64,000 nt of DNA from Lumnitzera littorea (lineage: Eukaryota; Streptophyta; Magnoliopsida; Myrtales; Combretaceae), in NCBI GenBank assembly GCA_024138015.1, contig JAMXBB010000004.1:11785300-11849299 (forward strand), read 5' to 3'. The position numbers were made by a program, and so were the translations under genes. The number at the start of each line of letters is the position of its first letter. The first letter of the stretch is position 1. Shown piece after piece: positions 48,510 through 61,065 of the stretch. The notes below the pieces were generated by a model, which saw only the letters and a list, made by a program, of their open reading frames with translations, was not told the DNA's origin and did not search any database.

Positions 48510-49425
48510 GAAGTGGCCAATCTAAGGTGAGTCGACCAACTTGGAATGCAAGGGATGAGCCCTGACATGATGGAGTCCTTCCCTTAGGACGTCCTTAGTA
48601 GCCTTAACATGGAGTCCATACTCAGGTCAGATCATGGTTTGGTTAGGATTGGTAAGGGTAGATAATGTCCTTACTCGGCTCGACTCTTCACTTTTGGGCA
48701 GGTTGCACACTTTTCCAATATGGATCAGATATCTCTCATCATTCTCGACCAAAAGAATCTTGAGAATAGTACCTTATGGGTTCAATGTTGACCAAAGTGT
48801 CTTGTCAATCCTCCCCCATGCGCTTCGGCACTAGTAATTCTCTCGTGAAACAGGTTGAGATACATAGTCTTCTATTCTTGAACAAATATTCGTCCTCATT
48901 ATGATAGTTATCCAATGCTTGCCCTTCCTCACATTTGGCATAGATGGGACCAAAGTATAGATTCTCAACATACAAATTTTTTATTGTTGAGAAGCCAAGT
49001 AACTTAGTCTATAGCTTGGTTAAGAGAGAATGTTGTCTCAATAGGGCATCGACCATTACATTGTTCTTTCCATTCTTATATTTTACGACATAGGAAAAAT
49101 GCTCTATGAACTCGACCTATTTAGCTTACCTTCGAGATAACTTAGGTTAGCTTTTTAGATATCTTAAAGATTCATGATCAGTGTATATCACAAATTTCTT
49201 TGATAACAGATAGTATTGCCATACTGTTAAAGCTGGAATTAAGAAGTAAAACTCTTTGTCATAGATAGAATAATTAAGTGTTGCTCCTCGAAGTTTCTCG
49301 CTAAAGTAAGCAATAGGGTGGCTTCCTTACATTAGCACGGTGCTTATGCTTAGTCCGGATGTATTACACTTAACTTTAAACACTTTGTTAAAGCTCTGAT
49401 ACTAATTATACCAATTGGCACTGCT
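48510..49425 (-). pseudogene. Ty3/gypsy pol fragment (RT end, RNase H, integrase start)
   Basis: On the minus strand the order is the C-terminal RT/RNase H entry (KCNTSGLSISTVL, GSHPIAYFSEKLRGATLNYS at about 49375-49260), the RNase H core (TDHESLRYL at 49183-49157, then KYKNGKNNVMVDALLRQ at about 49084-49034), and a poorly preserved linker and integrase N-terminal zone down to about 48510. Several stops interrupt it. It faces the gag relic to its left, so it comes from another element or from an internal inversion. Confidence 0.8.
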
Positions 49426-49819
49426 AAAATCACATGGTTCGTACCTTGCTCCTACTTACAATCTCCACTAATATATTACAGGAGATTGACGATATCCTTG
49501 TTGCATATGATATTTGGGCATCCTTTTGACATTGCTTTCTTGATAATTCTATGGCTCGAGAATTGAACTAAAACAGTTGCTCCTTACCCTTAGGTTGAAT
49601 AACAATTCTATAGTCGATTATCTTTGCAAGCTCAAATTCATAGCTGAGTAGCTTAAATTGATTAATCGACCACTTAACACTTCAGATCTTATACTATGCT
49701 TGTTGTGGTCTCCTAGGAGATGAGACTATGATGCCTTATTTCCACACTTATAGACTCGCATCACTTTTGAAATAATCCATGCAAAACTAATCTACCAGGA
49801 ATAGTGGCTCATATAAATA
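49426..49819. other. repeat-derived sequence, unassigned
   Basis: The minus strand probably continues into a badly decayed gypsy RT (the segment around 49440-49700 keeps the same orientation), but no RT motif such as YVDD could be read with confidence. Confidence 0.35.
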
Positions 49820-50480
49820 TATATATAAATTATTGATATTAATAAATTTAGCTCTTCATGTTTATCACGGATTCAATGAATCCTGTGTAGATGTGCTCAA
49901 TCATTTACTACCTTCTCTCATAGAGAATTTCAAGAAATTATTGGTATCTTGACTCTATTGCTAAGAATTATGACTCTAAATGCATGTATGCTCTCTAATG
50001 TGACTCCTTATGTTGTCTATGATCAAGTGGTTGTAGAAAATGGTACATCCTTACCAATATCTCACACTAGCGACCTGACCGTCCCTTTTAATAGTAACCT
50101 TATACACTTGAAGAATATTTTCCATGTACTTCCCATAATTATTAAAATGTGCCATGATAATAGCTATAATATCAACTTTGATAAGGTCTTTTTGTGTTGA
50201 GGATTTCAGCAATAGGTAAGATCTACCTACAACAACTAACGAGTCATCCTCTTTATCCTATCACACTCTCTTCAAATTATCTACCACGATCTTTCCTTGT
50301 GTCCTTCGTTTCGAGAGAGATTTGGCATTCTTGCTTGATTCACCTCTACAATGAGGCCCTCTATAGGCTTACATAGAGTTGTTCAATCTAAATGAAGTCC
50401 TCCTTTGCATCTTGTAGTTTTCATCATGCTTGTAGCATTGGAAAGTCCACTTGCATTCCATTTCTACACTCAGTCTCATT
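49820..50480 (+). pseudogene. Ty1/copia protease/GAG-pre-integrase fragment
   Basis: The plus-strand translation gives DQVVVENGTSLPISHT and then LKNIFHVLPII (about 50017-50145), typical of the region after the copia protease. Next come IWHSCLIHLYNEAL (about 50320-50362) and CSIGKSTCIPF (about 50430-50463), the GAG-pre-integrase domain. The frame changes at least once and the catalytic Asp-Ser-Gly is not seen. It is a different copia lineage from the complete element at 26798 (GNG...PISHT type). Confidence 0.75.
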
Positions 50481-50689
50481 GTACATAGAAGCCCTTTGAT
50501 GTTCTTACTTTGTTTTTTCAATTCATAATATGAGCTATTCAAATATTGGATTTTGATGGCCCATTTACAAAGAGAGAGAGATGCAATAGAACGGAGATTG
50601 AGGCCGAGTATAATCCTATTAAAGTTGCTCATTTTTCTTACATCTATCCATCTTTAGCTTTTACACTGATTGAATATGAAAAAGGAACT
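50481..50689. other. copia-derived linker, unreadable
   Basis: This sequence lies between the copia pre-integrase and RT fragments. The integrase core is missing or unreadable, which indicates a large internal deletion. The minus frame at 50632-50369 is a shadow. Confidence 0.4.
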
Positions 50690-51200
50690 TTGGATGATAA
50701 TTTAAAAGGCTAGGTATATATGGAGCAAGCTTTGGAATTTGGGAAATAGGGGAGTCCTAAATGGTTTCTCGATTAAAGAGATTATTATATGGATTAAAGC
50801 AATTTCCAAGTGCATGGTTTAGTGTAGGTCTAGAGAAGTGGTTGTGCAATTTGGATCTAACCAAAGAGTTTGAGAATAAGCATTACACAATCTCCAAGAT
50901 CATATTTTGGAAAAGAAAAGAGAATGGTTTCTCCATTTTTATATTATATATCCTATTGTGATACCAATAAATGAAATGCTTTCTATAAAATATAAGAATA
51001 ATTTTTAAAAATTCATTTGTAATTTGTAATAGGAATAGATTCAAGTAAAATTTTCTTTCATATTACCATGAGCTCTAATAGGTCTTTTAATATATAAAAA
51101 AGAATTCAAATGAGAAAATATGATGATTGAAATTTCTCTTAGCTATCGTATCGAAGGATTGTTTAGATCAAGGATTCATCCATTTTTAGAATTTTTTTAT
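50690..51200 (+). pseudogene. Ty1/copia reverse transcriptase fragment, copy 1
   Basis: VYMEQALEFG at about 50716-50745 and then MVSRLKRLLYGLKQFPSAWF at 50761-50820 are the well-known copia RT stretch before the YVDD motif. A degraded continuation (FWKRKENGFSIFILY) follows to 50955 and scattered homology to about 51200. A related fragment lies in the same place relative to the second germin-like gene (63260-63520). Confidence 0.8.
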
Positions 51201-51710
51201 TGACAAATAAACTAGTTCAATAATTAATATTCAGTTTTTTAATCAATTCATAAGAGTTAAATCCTTTTGAATAATTAGAACATCTAAACTTATATTTTCC
51301 CTTTTAATAGAAGATATAGCAATTTCTCTTGAATTTATCGATCTAAGCAGGAGACGATATGCTTTGATATTATTGGTTAAAAAAAATCATCCCACATGCT
51401 CTTAAAGTAACTATTCTACCTCTTTTAAGTAAAAATACGCCTTAAGCTACATGTAAATTAATGTGGATTCAACATTTTGAGAAGCTTAGGTGCAAAAATG
51501 TTAAGCCATTGAATTGTTGCGTGATAATTAGGCGACCAATCATATTCCCCCAATCTGATTTTGCAGGAAAAGAAGAAAATCTACTGAGGTAGATAGTTCA
51601 TTAAAAGGAAGCTTTAGTAGAAAATTCTTGTCCCAAACTATATTAAAATATACAAGCAACCTAATTCATATATGAAATCTTAGAATGATGTAATAAGTAG
51701 GATAGGACAT
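51201..51710. other. intergenic, nothing recognised
   Basis: AT-rich sequence between the copia RT relic and the conserved 3' flank of the germin-like gene. No gene or clear repeat. Confidence 0.4.
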
Positions 51711-51962
51711 GCATTATATATATATATATATATAAAGAGAGAGAGATGCCCATATAATGGCTATTGGTAACACACAATACACAGATATATTATTTCTCAT
51801 GGTTTACTAATCGAGTAACAGCAACATCACAACTTCAAAGGTTGAGATGATGGATTTCTATATAAGACGTTATCATGACGCTTCTTACTTCAAACGAAAA
51901 CAATAATCCTTATTTTACGGATATTCAGGATTGTAGACTCTTTAATATGTTAACTGATTAAT
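51711..51962 (-). repeat. conserved 3' flank of germin-like gene 1
   Basis: Starting from an (AT)n(AG)n tract, this segment aligns to 63660-63916 downstream of germin-like gene 2. Shared stretches include GATGCTTCTTACTTCAAACG-like sequence, AGACTCTTTAATAT and TTAATTTAATTGTTGTTATC. It includes the 3' UTR and shows that the two genes arose by a duplication extending beyond the coding region. Confidence 0.8.
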
Positions 51963-53239
51963 TTAATTGTTGTTATCATACCAAAATTGCTTTTGGAGAT
52001 AATCAACATGTTTCTTGTCAATTTGGAAAGCCTTAGCTAGGACGTCATCTTCAATAGGTGGTGTTGATCCAAAGACTGCTTTAGCAATTGTAGTTGTTCC
52101 AGGAAATTGGCTGCTCAGACCCGCAAAAGCCACAGCAGGAGTTTTAGCTACATTGAGTTGGAAGTGGATGGTACCAATTGGGAATACGAAAACATCTCCA
52201 GGATGCAAGATCTTGGTAATGAGTGTGTTGTTCAGTTGGTTAGATAGAACAAAGCCAACGTATAATTCACCCTCCAAAACCAATAGGATCTCAGTGCCAC
52301 GAGGATGAGTATGAGGAGGGTTCAAGCCTCCATAGGGTGCAAAGTCAAGACGGGCAAAGGAAATGCCTAGTGTGTTGAGGCCTGGGATTTCTTCAACTGT
52401 CACAGCAGTGACATTTGATCCAAGTGGGTTGTTGGTATCTCTAGCAACTTGTAAGCCACGATATAGGAAGTCTTCTGCATTTGCTTTCATTGGATCTTTG
52501 CAAAACTTACCGTTAACAAACACTGCATCAAAAATAAAAAAAAATAAAAAAAATAAATTCCTAGTTGGTGCAGCCACAAATAGTTATTGTGTATAAAAGG
52601 TAATCTGATCGATTGCTAGTCCTTATTTTGCTTGTTTCTACGAAACAAAAAAGCAATTCGTTGAATCATGTTAGGCCATAATAGAGTTTGTCGGCCTCAT
52701 ACTATCCAGTCTTTCATTTACAAGTAAAAGATAAAAATAAAATTACTTGTAGCCACTCATTATGGGTTCGATGATAGTCGACACGATATACATAGACAAT
52801 GGTTTGTCTGGTTGAACCAAAATTATGCAAATATTTGATAATGTTGGAACGTCGTAGTGCATAAATAATATATGGAATTTGATGAAAATAATTTTTTTTT
52901 TGTTGATTTTCTATGAGCATCATTTGTAATGGTTAACTACAACTACTCGTCATCATATGCTCCTTTTGTCTCTCATCGTTACTTGCGGCTAAAAATTAAG
53001 AAGGCGCAACTTTTTAAGATTCATGTGATAATAAAGAACATTTTCCCGGGAATGTATTGCCATTTAAGCAGCCTAATATGTGGACTTAATCAATGCAAGA
53101 ATCGCAAGAAACCATGCAATTTACCTCCATGTAAGGGATCATCGACTGCAACACAAATATCCTGAAGCAGACTCGGGTCATAAGCAAAGCAAATGGAACA
53201 TGCCAGAGCAAAAGTGGCGAAGACTAAAAGAGACTTCAT
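51963..53239 (-). CDS. germin-like protein (cupin, secreted), subfamily 1 type
   Basis: Exon 1 is 53239-53125 and exon 2 is 52522-51963. The intron is 52523-53124 (donor GAG^GTAAAT, acceptor GATGCAG^TG), giving 224 residues, the usual size. Signal peptide about 1-19 (ends ICFA). Cys29 and Cys46 form the N-terminal disulfide pair of germins. Germin box 1 spans residues 104-123 with metal ligands His109, His111 and Glu116. Box 2 spans 147-163 (GDVFVFPIGTIH) with His158. N-glycosylation sites are at Asn75 and Asn136. Germin-like proteins are apoplastic, hexameric, manganese-binding cupins. Many show superoxide dismutase activity and act in defence, but the activity of this one is not shown by sequence. 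A second in-frame ATG seven codons upstream (53260) exists. I prefer 53239 because the signal peptide starts there. It is one member of a tandem pair or cluster. Confidence 0.95.
52523..53124 (-). other. intron of germin-like gene 1
   Basis: 602 bases, GTAAATTGC...TTTTTTGATGCAG. The 3' end is rich in T/A. Open frames within it on either strand (52923-52714, 52929-53165) have no recognisable content. Confidence 0.92.
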
Positions 53240-53340
53240 GTTGCACCTAAAACCCAACATCACTACTAATTCGATCTCTCTTTCACTCTGATATATAGGT
53301 GTTGTTGTTGCTTGAGTGAGATCTTGCAGAACTTCTGAGC

Positions 53341-53348
53341 TATTTATA
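53341..53348 (-). promoter_or_regulatory. TATA box of germin-like gene 1
   Basis: The minus strand reads CTATAAATAGC, about 105 bases upstream of the chosen ATG. Transcription should start near 53315, which leaves both in-frame ATGs (53260 and 53239) in the mRNA. The leader is CAA-rich (CAAGCAACAACAACACC), a common plant 5' UTR trait. Confidence 0.7.
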
Positions 53349-55838
53349 GATGAAATCATGGACCCGTTAAACTGGCAATTCTGAGTTTTTTAACAAGTCT
53401 TGATTGAAATATAGTCAATTTATTGTACAGAGGATGAATCATTCTTCAACAACTCCTAAGACAACGTCTTCCTCTGTCGATTCTCATCTTCTACGTAAAT
53501 TTGACTTTTTTGTATTGTTTATTCATCATTGTTTAGTTCTTTATTCCTACGCTCATGAATTTTTCATGCACGTGTCCTCTCTAACTAATATAAATACTTG
53601 GTCTCATAGATAATAGAGCCTGGTTTAGTTTTTATTTTAATTTAATTTAATTTGTTTTTGCAATAGACATCTCTCATGGGATGAGTTTGTATGTGTAATC
53701 TAGAAGAATAAGGTAAAAACCAGAAATTTCTTTCCCCTTATGTTCATTATTCCATAATACTCAAAAAAGTTGGATATCATATTCAACGGAAGGTACGATT
53801 TGATCTAGCCTTCAATATGAAACATTTTACTTGTACGGTTCAAACTTTCTTTTTCCCAAAGTGTGACCTTGTTTATTGTTCCATCAATCACATTCTCATA
53901 GCATGAAGAATACTTCATCTTCTTGTTTTTTTGTTTGTTTTTTTTTTTCCCTTGCATGTACATCACTACATGATTAGAGAGAATCCAGATGGAAACATCG
54001 ATTAGACACTAGAAACTTAATTCAACTAGAGACATAATTGCATCGTAATTACATGCCAACCACGAGGACTAGTACGGATGTTTATAGTTTAGTTCGATTC
54101 AGTTTAAAAGCTCAACCAAACTGAATTACATTTGAAATGATTTGGTTTTGTTTAGTTTGGTTTGAATCACTTTAAATATCACATGATTCTATTCAACAAT
54201 ATTGATAGTTATCAAAGTTTTCAATCAATATTAATATTCAAATCGAGAAACATTAAATAAGAATAAAGACATGTAATATTATATCACAGTGATATTGCAT
54301 ATTAAGTAATTGTGAAAACAGATGAGTTCTACTTAAAGGATAAGAGATGACAGTAAAGGAAAAGGAATATAACGTGGAGGTTGAGAATGAGTTTAGAGGG
54401 AGGAAAATAAAAGGAAATGGTAAACGATATTAAATTGAAAAGTCAACATAGTTTATAACCAAAAAAAAAAAAAATAGTTGCTTGTATTTTGATTTTTCAA
54501 TGAGTAGTAGTTCGATTTAGGTTTAAACAGTTTTATTTGGTTTAATACTTCGAACTGAACCATGAATCATTTAAACTCTATTTGAATCTAATCGCAAACC
54601 AAACCAAAATATAAACAAGCCTTATTTTATGGTTTGATCTAGTTTCATTTTAATTCTTGGTTCGATTTGGCTAGGTTAGATGAATAGTGCTAAGGACTAG
54701 TTAAATTAATTACTTCCTGATATGAGTAGAATTTTTTGCTCATATAAATTTTAGTACCGATTGTTTGACTAGAGTTTCAAAATGTTTACTTTTGGTGTTT
54801 TCCAATTAAGGATATTGAAAGTCTAAATGGATATGAACAATTAATTTAATTGATATGTTTGTAATACCAGAAGTAAATTAATTGAATTGGGTTTTTATTC
54901 AGTCTAATTGACAATTAGAAAAAAACAAGGAAGGTTTGTTTGAAAGTCAAAATTATGAGGAACTGATGAGTTCAAGAAAAAAAGATGAGAAAACTCTAAC
55001 TTTCGGATTTCAGTAAAATCTCTCGTTGATTTCAAAGAATGTCGGTTAGCAATACTAAATCTTGATATCTCCGGGCGAATAGAAGAGTAACTGCTAATAA
55101 CAAGCATTAAAAAGTAATTGACTGAAGATATAAAACCTAAACTAAATTACTAAAAAGAAATAATAAAGTATATAAAAATATCTAAGAACCTTGAATACTG
55201 AAAAATAATAAATCTTCCTAGCAAATCCATGCGCATAAGTTTTCTAAAGTGTGGCAAAAGAAATTGATTCTTATCACTTCCCTTCCTTTGCAGTGTCATT
55301 TTCTTTCCAAAGGTAGTAGCCACAATATAAAAAGCGGATCAAACATATATCCTACTCTAGAGAAAAGATAAATAATGGAGCAGGTCAGCATAAACTTATT
55401 TTATATGCGTATTGTTTATTATCATGATATTTTCCGAGTAATGACATGCATTGCTGCCTTGTTAAAATATTTCATGAATTTGATATAAAATGCAATATAC
55501 TGAAAAGGGTAATTAGCATTTCAATTTCTTCCATCAACCTAATAGTTCAAAACATCTCTTGGTACTTCCCACTATCCGGGAAAATATAACAGTAATTCAC
55601 CTGGTGTAGTATATATAGATGATTGATGCTCCATTTCCGTGAATTAACCACCTACAGTGATCTTTTTGATCTATTTGGTTTAAAAGTTCCTTGCTATACT
55701 ATTCACTACCTAATTTTACAAATCACTATTGATTCTCTCTCATGATACATGTGGTACGTTGCTCTCATGGTATATGACGGTATATGTGAGTTATATGTTG
55801 ATAGGTTACAAGAAGAAATTTATTTATTTATTTATCTT
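53349..55838. other. upstream region of germin-like gene 1, intergenic
   Basis: 53360-54000 may hold the promoter. The frames at 53404-53613 and 55107-54904 are not supported as genes. 54065-54690 is a repeat candidate (see separate entry). 55100-55838 is AT-rich, with a (TTTA)n tract at 55819-55835. Confidence 0.4.
54065..54690. mobile_element. possible small non-autonomous element
   Basis: The left end (GTTTATAGTTTAGTTCGATTCAGTTT at 54080-54105) and the right end (the other strand reads ATCTAACCTAGCCAAATCGAACC) have related, roughly inverted phrasing. The interior carries many GGTTTG/CAAACC blocks in both orientations. The pattern resembles small non-autonomous DNA elements, but I found no clean terminal repeat or target duplication. 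Confidence 0.3.
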
Positions 55839-57012
55839 TACCTATTAACAAGGATTCATGTACTAATGAAGGGTTATTTTAAATATATGGAGAGAACTTG
55901 GTTACGAATGAGTAGAATACATTAATACGTAATGTGCTTAAGCTTTTGAATCATCTAAATTTAATATGGTACTCGGTAAGAGGTGATGTGCTTTTCATTC
56001 CAGTTTAACTTAGTGATTCACTTGATGGGCTATAATTGAGGTTCTAATCCATAATTAAAGAGGAGGATTAAGCAATATATATATATATATATACACACAC
56101 ACATATAGCATCACACTATATCCAACATGTTTAAAGTTAAACTTTTAGATCAGTTAATTGTGAATCCAAAGTGTATCATGGTATGAAGCTAGAGGCCCTT
56201 AGCTATCCTTATTTGATTAAGTGGAACATTTGATTGGGTTCAATCAAAATATAAGCTTATAAATGAGGGGAAGCGTTAATCAATAAATGTTAAATCACTT
56301 AAAATCTAGTAAATTTAAGATTTTTATTTAGAAAATATGGATCTAAGTTTATCAAATATAATAAAATGCCATCTTAATGATGATATACTATCATTTTTAG
56401 CAAGTGAAAATCAATTAGCAAAACTTTAAAGGAATTGTGATAAATAAACTGGAAAATGCAGTTCATGTTATAGAAAGGCAATTCCCATTCAATCTTTTTA
56501 CACAATTGGATATAGATTTAATGTGTATCACCTATGTATATATACTTATATGGTAGATAACTACTAATAAAGTTCAAACATATCATAATTGTTGTAGATA
56601 GTTTCCAAAAAAAAAAAAAATACCATTCATACTGTCATATATAAAAATTCTATTGATATTTTTTTATACCATTTACGTGATGGGTAATAACTATTAAATT
56701 TTTTTTCATAATTAGTCTTTTTTAACCGAACTTCAAAGTGAGTTGTTAATGCCGGAAGGGGAAGGTGACTTCAATTCGTTCATTCTCATTGCATACTTTA
56801 CCTTTCCCCATACGAAGGGGAGAGAATATTAAAACCGGATATTCTGCCACAGTAATCCTTTTATGACCATCCTCCGTTGATTCGTTTTTAGTGGTTTTAG
56901 AACATGTTCCTATCAAGTTGCTTATTTTTCTAGCGTTAGCCTTTATACCTGTTAAATGTGAAAAAGAACTGGATATGATGACATATAAAAGGAAGAAGAA
57001 GTAGGAGTATTT
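55839..57012 (+). repeat. Direct repeat X, left copy
   Basis: It aligns in the same orientation to 58370-58504 plus about 61700-63190. Shared stretches are CTATTAACAAGGATT, GAATTGTGATAAATAAACT, AATATAATAAAATGC, AATGCCGGA-GGG-GAAGG-GACTTCAATTC, ATCAAGTTGCTT and CCTTTATACCT. No coding sequence is seen. It is either the LTR of a gypsy element (see 57136-58340) or part of the duplicated germin-like segment. Confidence 0.7.
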
Positions 57013-57135
57013 TCTTCACGGTTGGTAATTTGAGATCCAGATACGATTGATTCAGAGACAAATTGACATGATTTAAATGGGTTAGTATATGAAAAAAATT
57101 GACATGAGATGTAAAAGAATTAGATCCATTTAAAC

Positions 57136-58340
57136 ATGGTTATATTTATGTTTAGATTTGGGTTAAGTTTTTATATTTGGACACCAGACACAAAACACCC
57201 TATGTATTCTTCCGTATCGCATTTTGTTGCACAGATTATTGCTATTAAGGACATTGCAACATATATTAAGGAGGCTTTCGTTGATGCAATACCAACTACC
57301 TTACCCCAAAGTTTGAGTGCAACATTTGGTGCCATCTAAGGGAAAGAAAATTCTATCATCACCAATGGTTAAAGTCTCGAAAAGTAAGAAAAGCCTTATT
57401 GGAATGTCTAATGTTGTCATTGATCAATTGGCAAACTCTAATAACTAAACCACTCTCACCATCATTTGCAATGCTTTGTGGATCTGAAAGTCTTATGTTA
57501 TTATTTGGCAATACAAAAATGAAGAAATCAAGGAGAATGAAGAGATCAGGAAGCTTAATGAGAGGCTCTAGGTTCGAGTGAAGGAACTCAGTCAACTGAA
57601 AGATATGCTACCATTGGAAGAAGTCTCCACTTACTCATCAAGCTGTGAGAAGAGTCAAACACTACCACTACTACGACAATCAACATTGGTTTAACTGATG
57701 CAACCCTTAGGAAATCACAGTCCCACCCTTTTTGAGGAAGTTTAAGCTACTGACACTGATAGCAAAGAAGAACCATTAGTTTCACCAGCTACTTTCTATA
57801 GCTTGGCTAACGTAGCTGCATGTTGACTTCGGGAATTGTATTGCTTGACTTACCTAATGATGATGTGTTGAGGAAGGTTGGGCAAAATAGAATGAACCTA
57901 ACAATAACAACAATAACAACCACTACCTTTGCAATCGTACCCCTAACGGTGTTATCAACACTATCGTTAGGGCCCCTTAAGGAATAAGCAGGTTTGGCTG
58001 TTCTAGCTTAGCTAATGCCCTATTTGATCACCAGGCATCAAGCATGTGTGGCAAAAAGCTAAGAGTAGATAACTCTACCTCCTTCTCAAATGAAGACTTA
58101 GAGGGAATCAAATCCCCCACCAGGATGCCTAAGTCATCACTGTGTATATTTTAACGTATTCAAAGTAAATATGACCGATATAGGTAGTTTAGTCGATATC
58201 CTATTCAGTCATGTATACAAATAGATAACCATAAGCTCCAACTTAGCTGAAGCCTTATGACTACGACTTATATGACTTCAGCAACTGGCTAGCTAGAGTA
58301 AAGAGCACTATAACCCTTCCCATTGAGCTTGACAACGAGT
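57136..58340 (+). pseudogene. Ty3/gypsy primer site, gag and protease relic
   Basis: TTTGGTGCCATCTAAGGG near 57325-57342 resembles the primer-site region of many plant gypsy elements (TTTGGCGCCGTCTGTGGG). Downstream there is a coiled-coil-like gag piece in the plus frames around 57525-57610 (ENEEIRKLNERL, VKELSQLKDMLP). At about 58165-58240 a sequence resembling a retropepsin active-site region follows (NMTDIGSLVDILFSHVYK, with Asp-Ile-Gly where an Asp-Thr/Ser-Gly triad is expected). Stops are frequent and no RT is present. The upstream frame at 57136-57339 would lie in its LTR. Confidence 0.5.
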
Positions 58341-58369
58341 AGAAAATAACTGCACAACTTATAGATTTC

Positions 58370-58504
58370 CTATTAACAAGGATTTATGGAGAGAACTATG
58401 GTTATGAATGAATAGAATGCATTTTTCTTCCTAATATATTTACGTAGCATTCACACTTAAGCTTTCAAATCACCTTGTTGTAGATCTAAATTTGATATTA
58501 TACT
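58370..58504 (+). repeat. Direct repeat X, right copy, part 1
   Basis: It matches 55839-55975 (CCTATTAACAAGGATT, GGAGAGAAC, GGTTATGAATGA-TAGAAT) and is cut by the family C insertion at 58505. The match resumes at about 61700. Confidence 0.65.
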
Positions 58505-59459
58505 TGTAAACTCCGCAAATTTAGCTATTTGAGAATAAAATTGAACTCTAGTATTGTAGATAGTTTCAAAAATTGATAAGATCGAGTTAGATAGAAAATT
58601 TATTAAATTATAAATTTGAATATATTATAAGTAATAAAAACCCTAAAAATTTTGATCAAAACCTAAATTGCGTCTAAAACCCTAAACCTTATGTACGCGT
58701 AAATACTCGAGATTGAATTCGAATTTGACAAAAATCCTAAAACTATAACTTTAGGCTTATAAAATGAATAAATTTACCTTAATAGTAATAAAATCCTAAA
58801 TGAATACAATTATCAATCAATACACATAATCGCGTAAAATTATTAATGAACGTAACATGATAACTCCGAAATATTATAAACGTAATGGGTAACAATTTAA
58901 TTAATAAATTTTATAAAATTTCAATATTATTTCATAGTTATTAAATTTATAATTTTTATATATTTAGAAAAGTCTAATATTTTTATTTTTATTTTTCCCT
59001 TTTCTTCTTTTCTTTTTTTTTTTCCTTGTTCTTTTTCTTTCCCTATTTTCTTCTCTTCTTCCACGTTGCAAATCCAGAACAATTTGGTTGATACTTGTTT
59101 GGTTAATTTTTTTTAACATGTGATAATTATATGAGTGAGATAAGGATAATTGATAAGCCCAATCACATCAATTTAATGCCTTCTCATCATGTTTTCTTTT
59201 TTTTTTTTTTCCCCATTGTATGGCCTTCATTTCCTTCTTTGCCGATTCATTTTGTTATTAGAATTGCTTCCTTTTGCTTTCAAGTCAAACACAATTCAAC
59301 ACCAACAACACTCCACCAAAAAATTCTCTTTCTTTTTCTCTTCTATTTCCTTTTCTTAATTTTCCACTTACTTATCAACAAATATAAGAAGAAGGAGATA
59401 AAGCATTTGGATCAACCACATATTAAAGCACCAAAGGAAGTAATTAAGTAGTCTTTTAA

Positions 59460-60130
59460 TATATTTATTTTGCCAAATTATATGTACTTTTTGTATACAT
59501 GTATTTTGTAGAAATATTTGTATTTAGGGATGTTGTAACTATAATTGATTTTTGTAATTCTTTATTGTGTTAAGAATAAGTGTACATGAAATGGGATTAT
59601 ATGTAAAATTAGTATTTCTTTATGTTCTTATGTTCACATATATATATAAATGCATAGGTATATTCAAGTGTACATACATGTTAATTTGATCCTACAAATA
59701 TTTAGTATAAAGAAATTGTGTATATTTATTATAAAGAAATGGTGTATATGTATGTATAATATATGTATATTAGGTATTTTTTTTATTATATAGGTATATG
59801 TATAAATATGTGGTTGAAAATACAAATATAGCTATGCATGTATAAAGTACAAAAATACTTATAAAATATACACATAGGTATAGTATATACATATATATGC
59901 GTATAGTACATATAGTACATTGAGGGATTATATTACCTAATTATATAAGTATATATATGTATAAATAAGTGGAGAAAGCTAACTACATAAGTATATGTAT
60001 GTGTATAAAAATACATATGTTAAGGGTATAGTATATATCTAAGTATACGGGTATACATAAATATTATAGGTATATTATACTATAATACGAAAATAAGATA
60101 ATATATATAAGTATGAATACTGTAGGATTC
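59460..60130. repeat. AT/TA-rich microsatellite core of family C copy 2
   Basis: TATATA, TATGTATA and GTATA tracts. It lies about 950 bases from the left end of the repeat, almost the same offset as the AT core in copy 1. Confidence 0.75.
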
Positions 60131-61027
60131 AAGAAAATGGAAAGTAATTAATTTGTAAAATTTAATAAAATGCATTAATAAATAGAATTATATACATTTT
60201 ACGTAAAAATTAAAAATAAGAAAAAAATTTCGAAAATAACATGTGGTGATTTTCTTTGAAAAAGTTATACGCAAATAACAAAAAAGCTCGAATTGAGAAT
60301 TTCATATAAATAGATAATATGAGTAGTTTAGTTGTTTAACCCAAATAGTCATTACTTCTTTCATCTCCTAAATATTAGGTGATCTTAAGACCGAGACTGA
60401 CTTACCAGTAAATTACTATGATCCCTAACATCGAGTATGACCAAGTGAGTATTCTCAATGACTCTATACTTGTTTTGTATTTGTAATTAGTGCACTTAAA
60501 GTAAATATTAATAATTTGATGCATGAAGGGTTTGGGTTATGCATATACTTGAATAATGGTTGTGTGTTCTGTAAAATGTTATGAAATGTGATAGTTGAAT
60601 AACGAGCTACTTGATTTATTATTGCATAATTTAATGATTTGTTGATATTAGTTGATCATCTCATAAATTGACTTAATCATATTCAACTTTAAATTATATG
60701 GATCATACATAAGCACGAACATTACGTATAATGTTTCAGCCGTAACCTTATGCGATTGGTAATGAAGAGCTTAGAGAGATAGATTTCCACATGATTTGAT
60801 TAATACAATGCAGGAGCATTGGTATAACAAGACCCTACCTTTGGTTCACGGGTTTACCTGGCGCCGGAGACGCTAACCGTGGGTGGCTAGGGGTCGAGTT
60901 TAGAGACCATCATTATAGGGTGTAGGCATAGGTTGCGGGGACCATCTCATTGTTAGACCTGGAAATTTGTATACTACTAGACTTTTGAAAATAGAAATCT
61001 GTTTTATGAAACATGGAATTTATATAC

Positions 61028-61029
<2 letters not shown>

Positions 61030-61063
<34 letters not shown>
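61030..61063. repeat. (AT)n microsatellite
   Basis: About 17 perfect AT units. Confidence 0.9.

Positions 61064-61065
<2 letters not shown>

Noticed and set aside
52015..52596. Plus-strand open frames at 52015-52308 and 52363-52596
   Set aside because: They are antisense shadows of the germin-like second exon.
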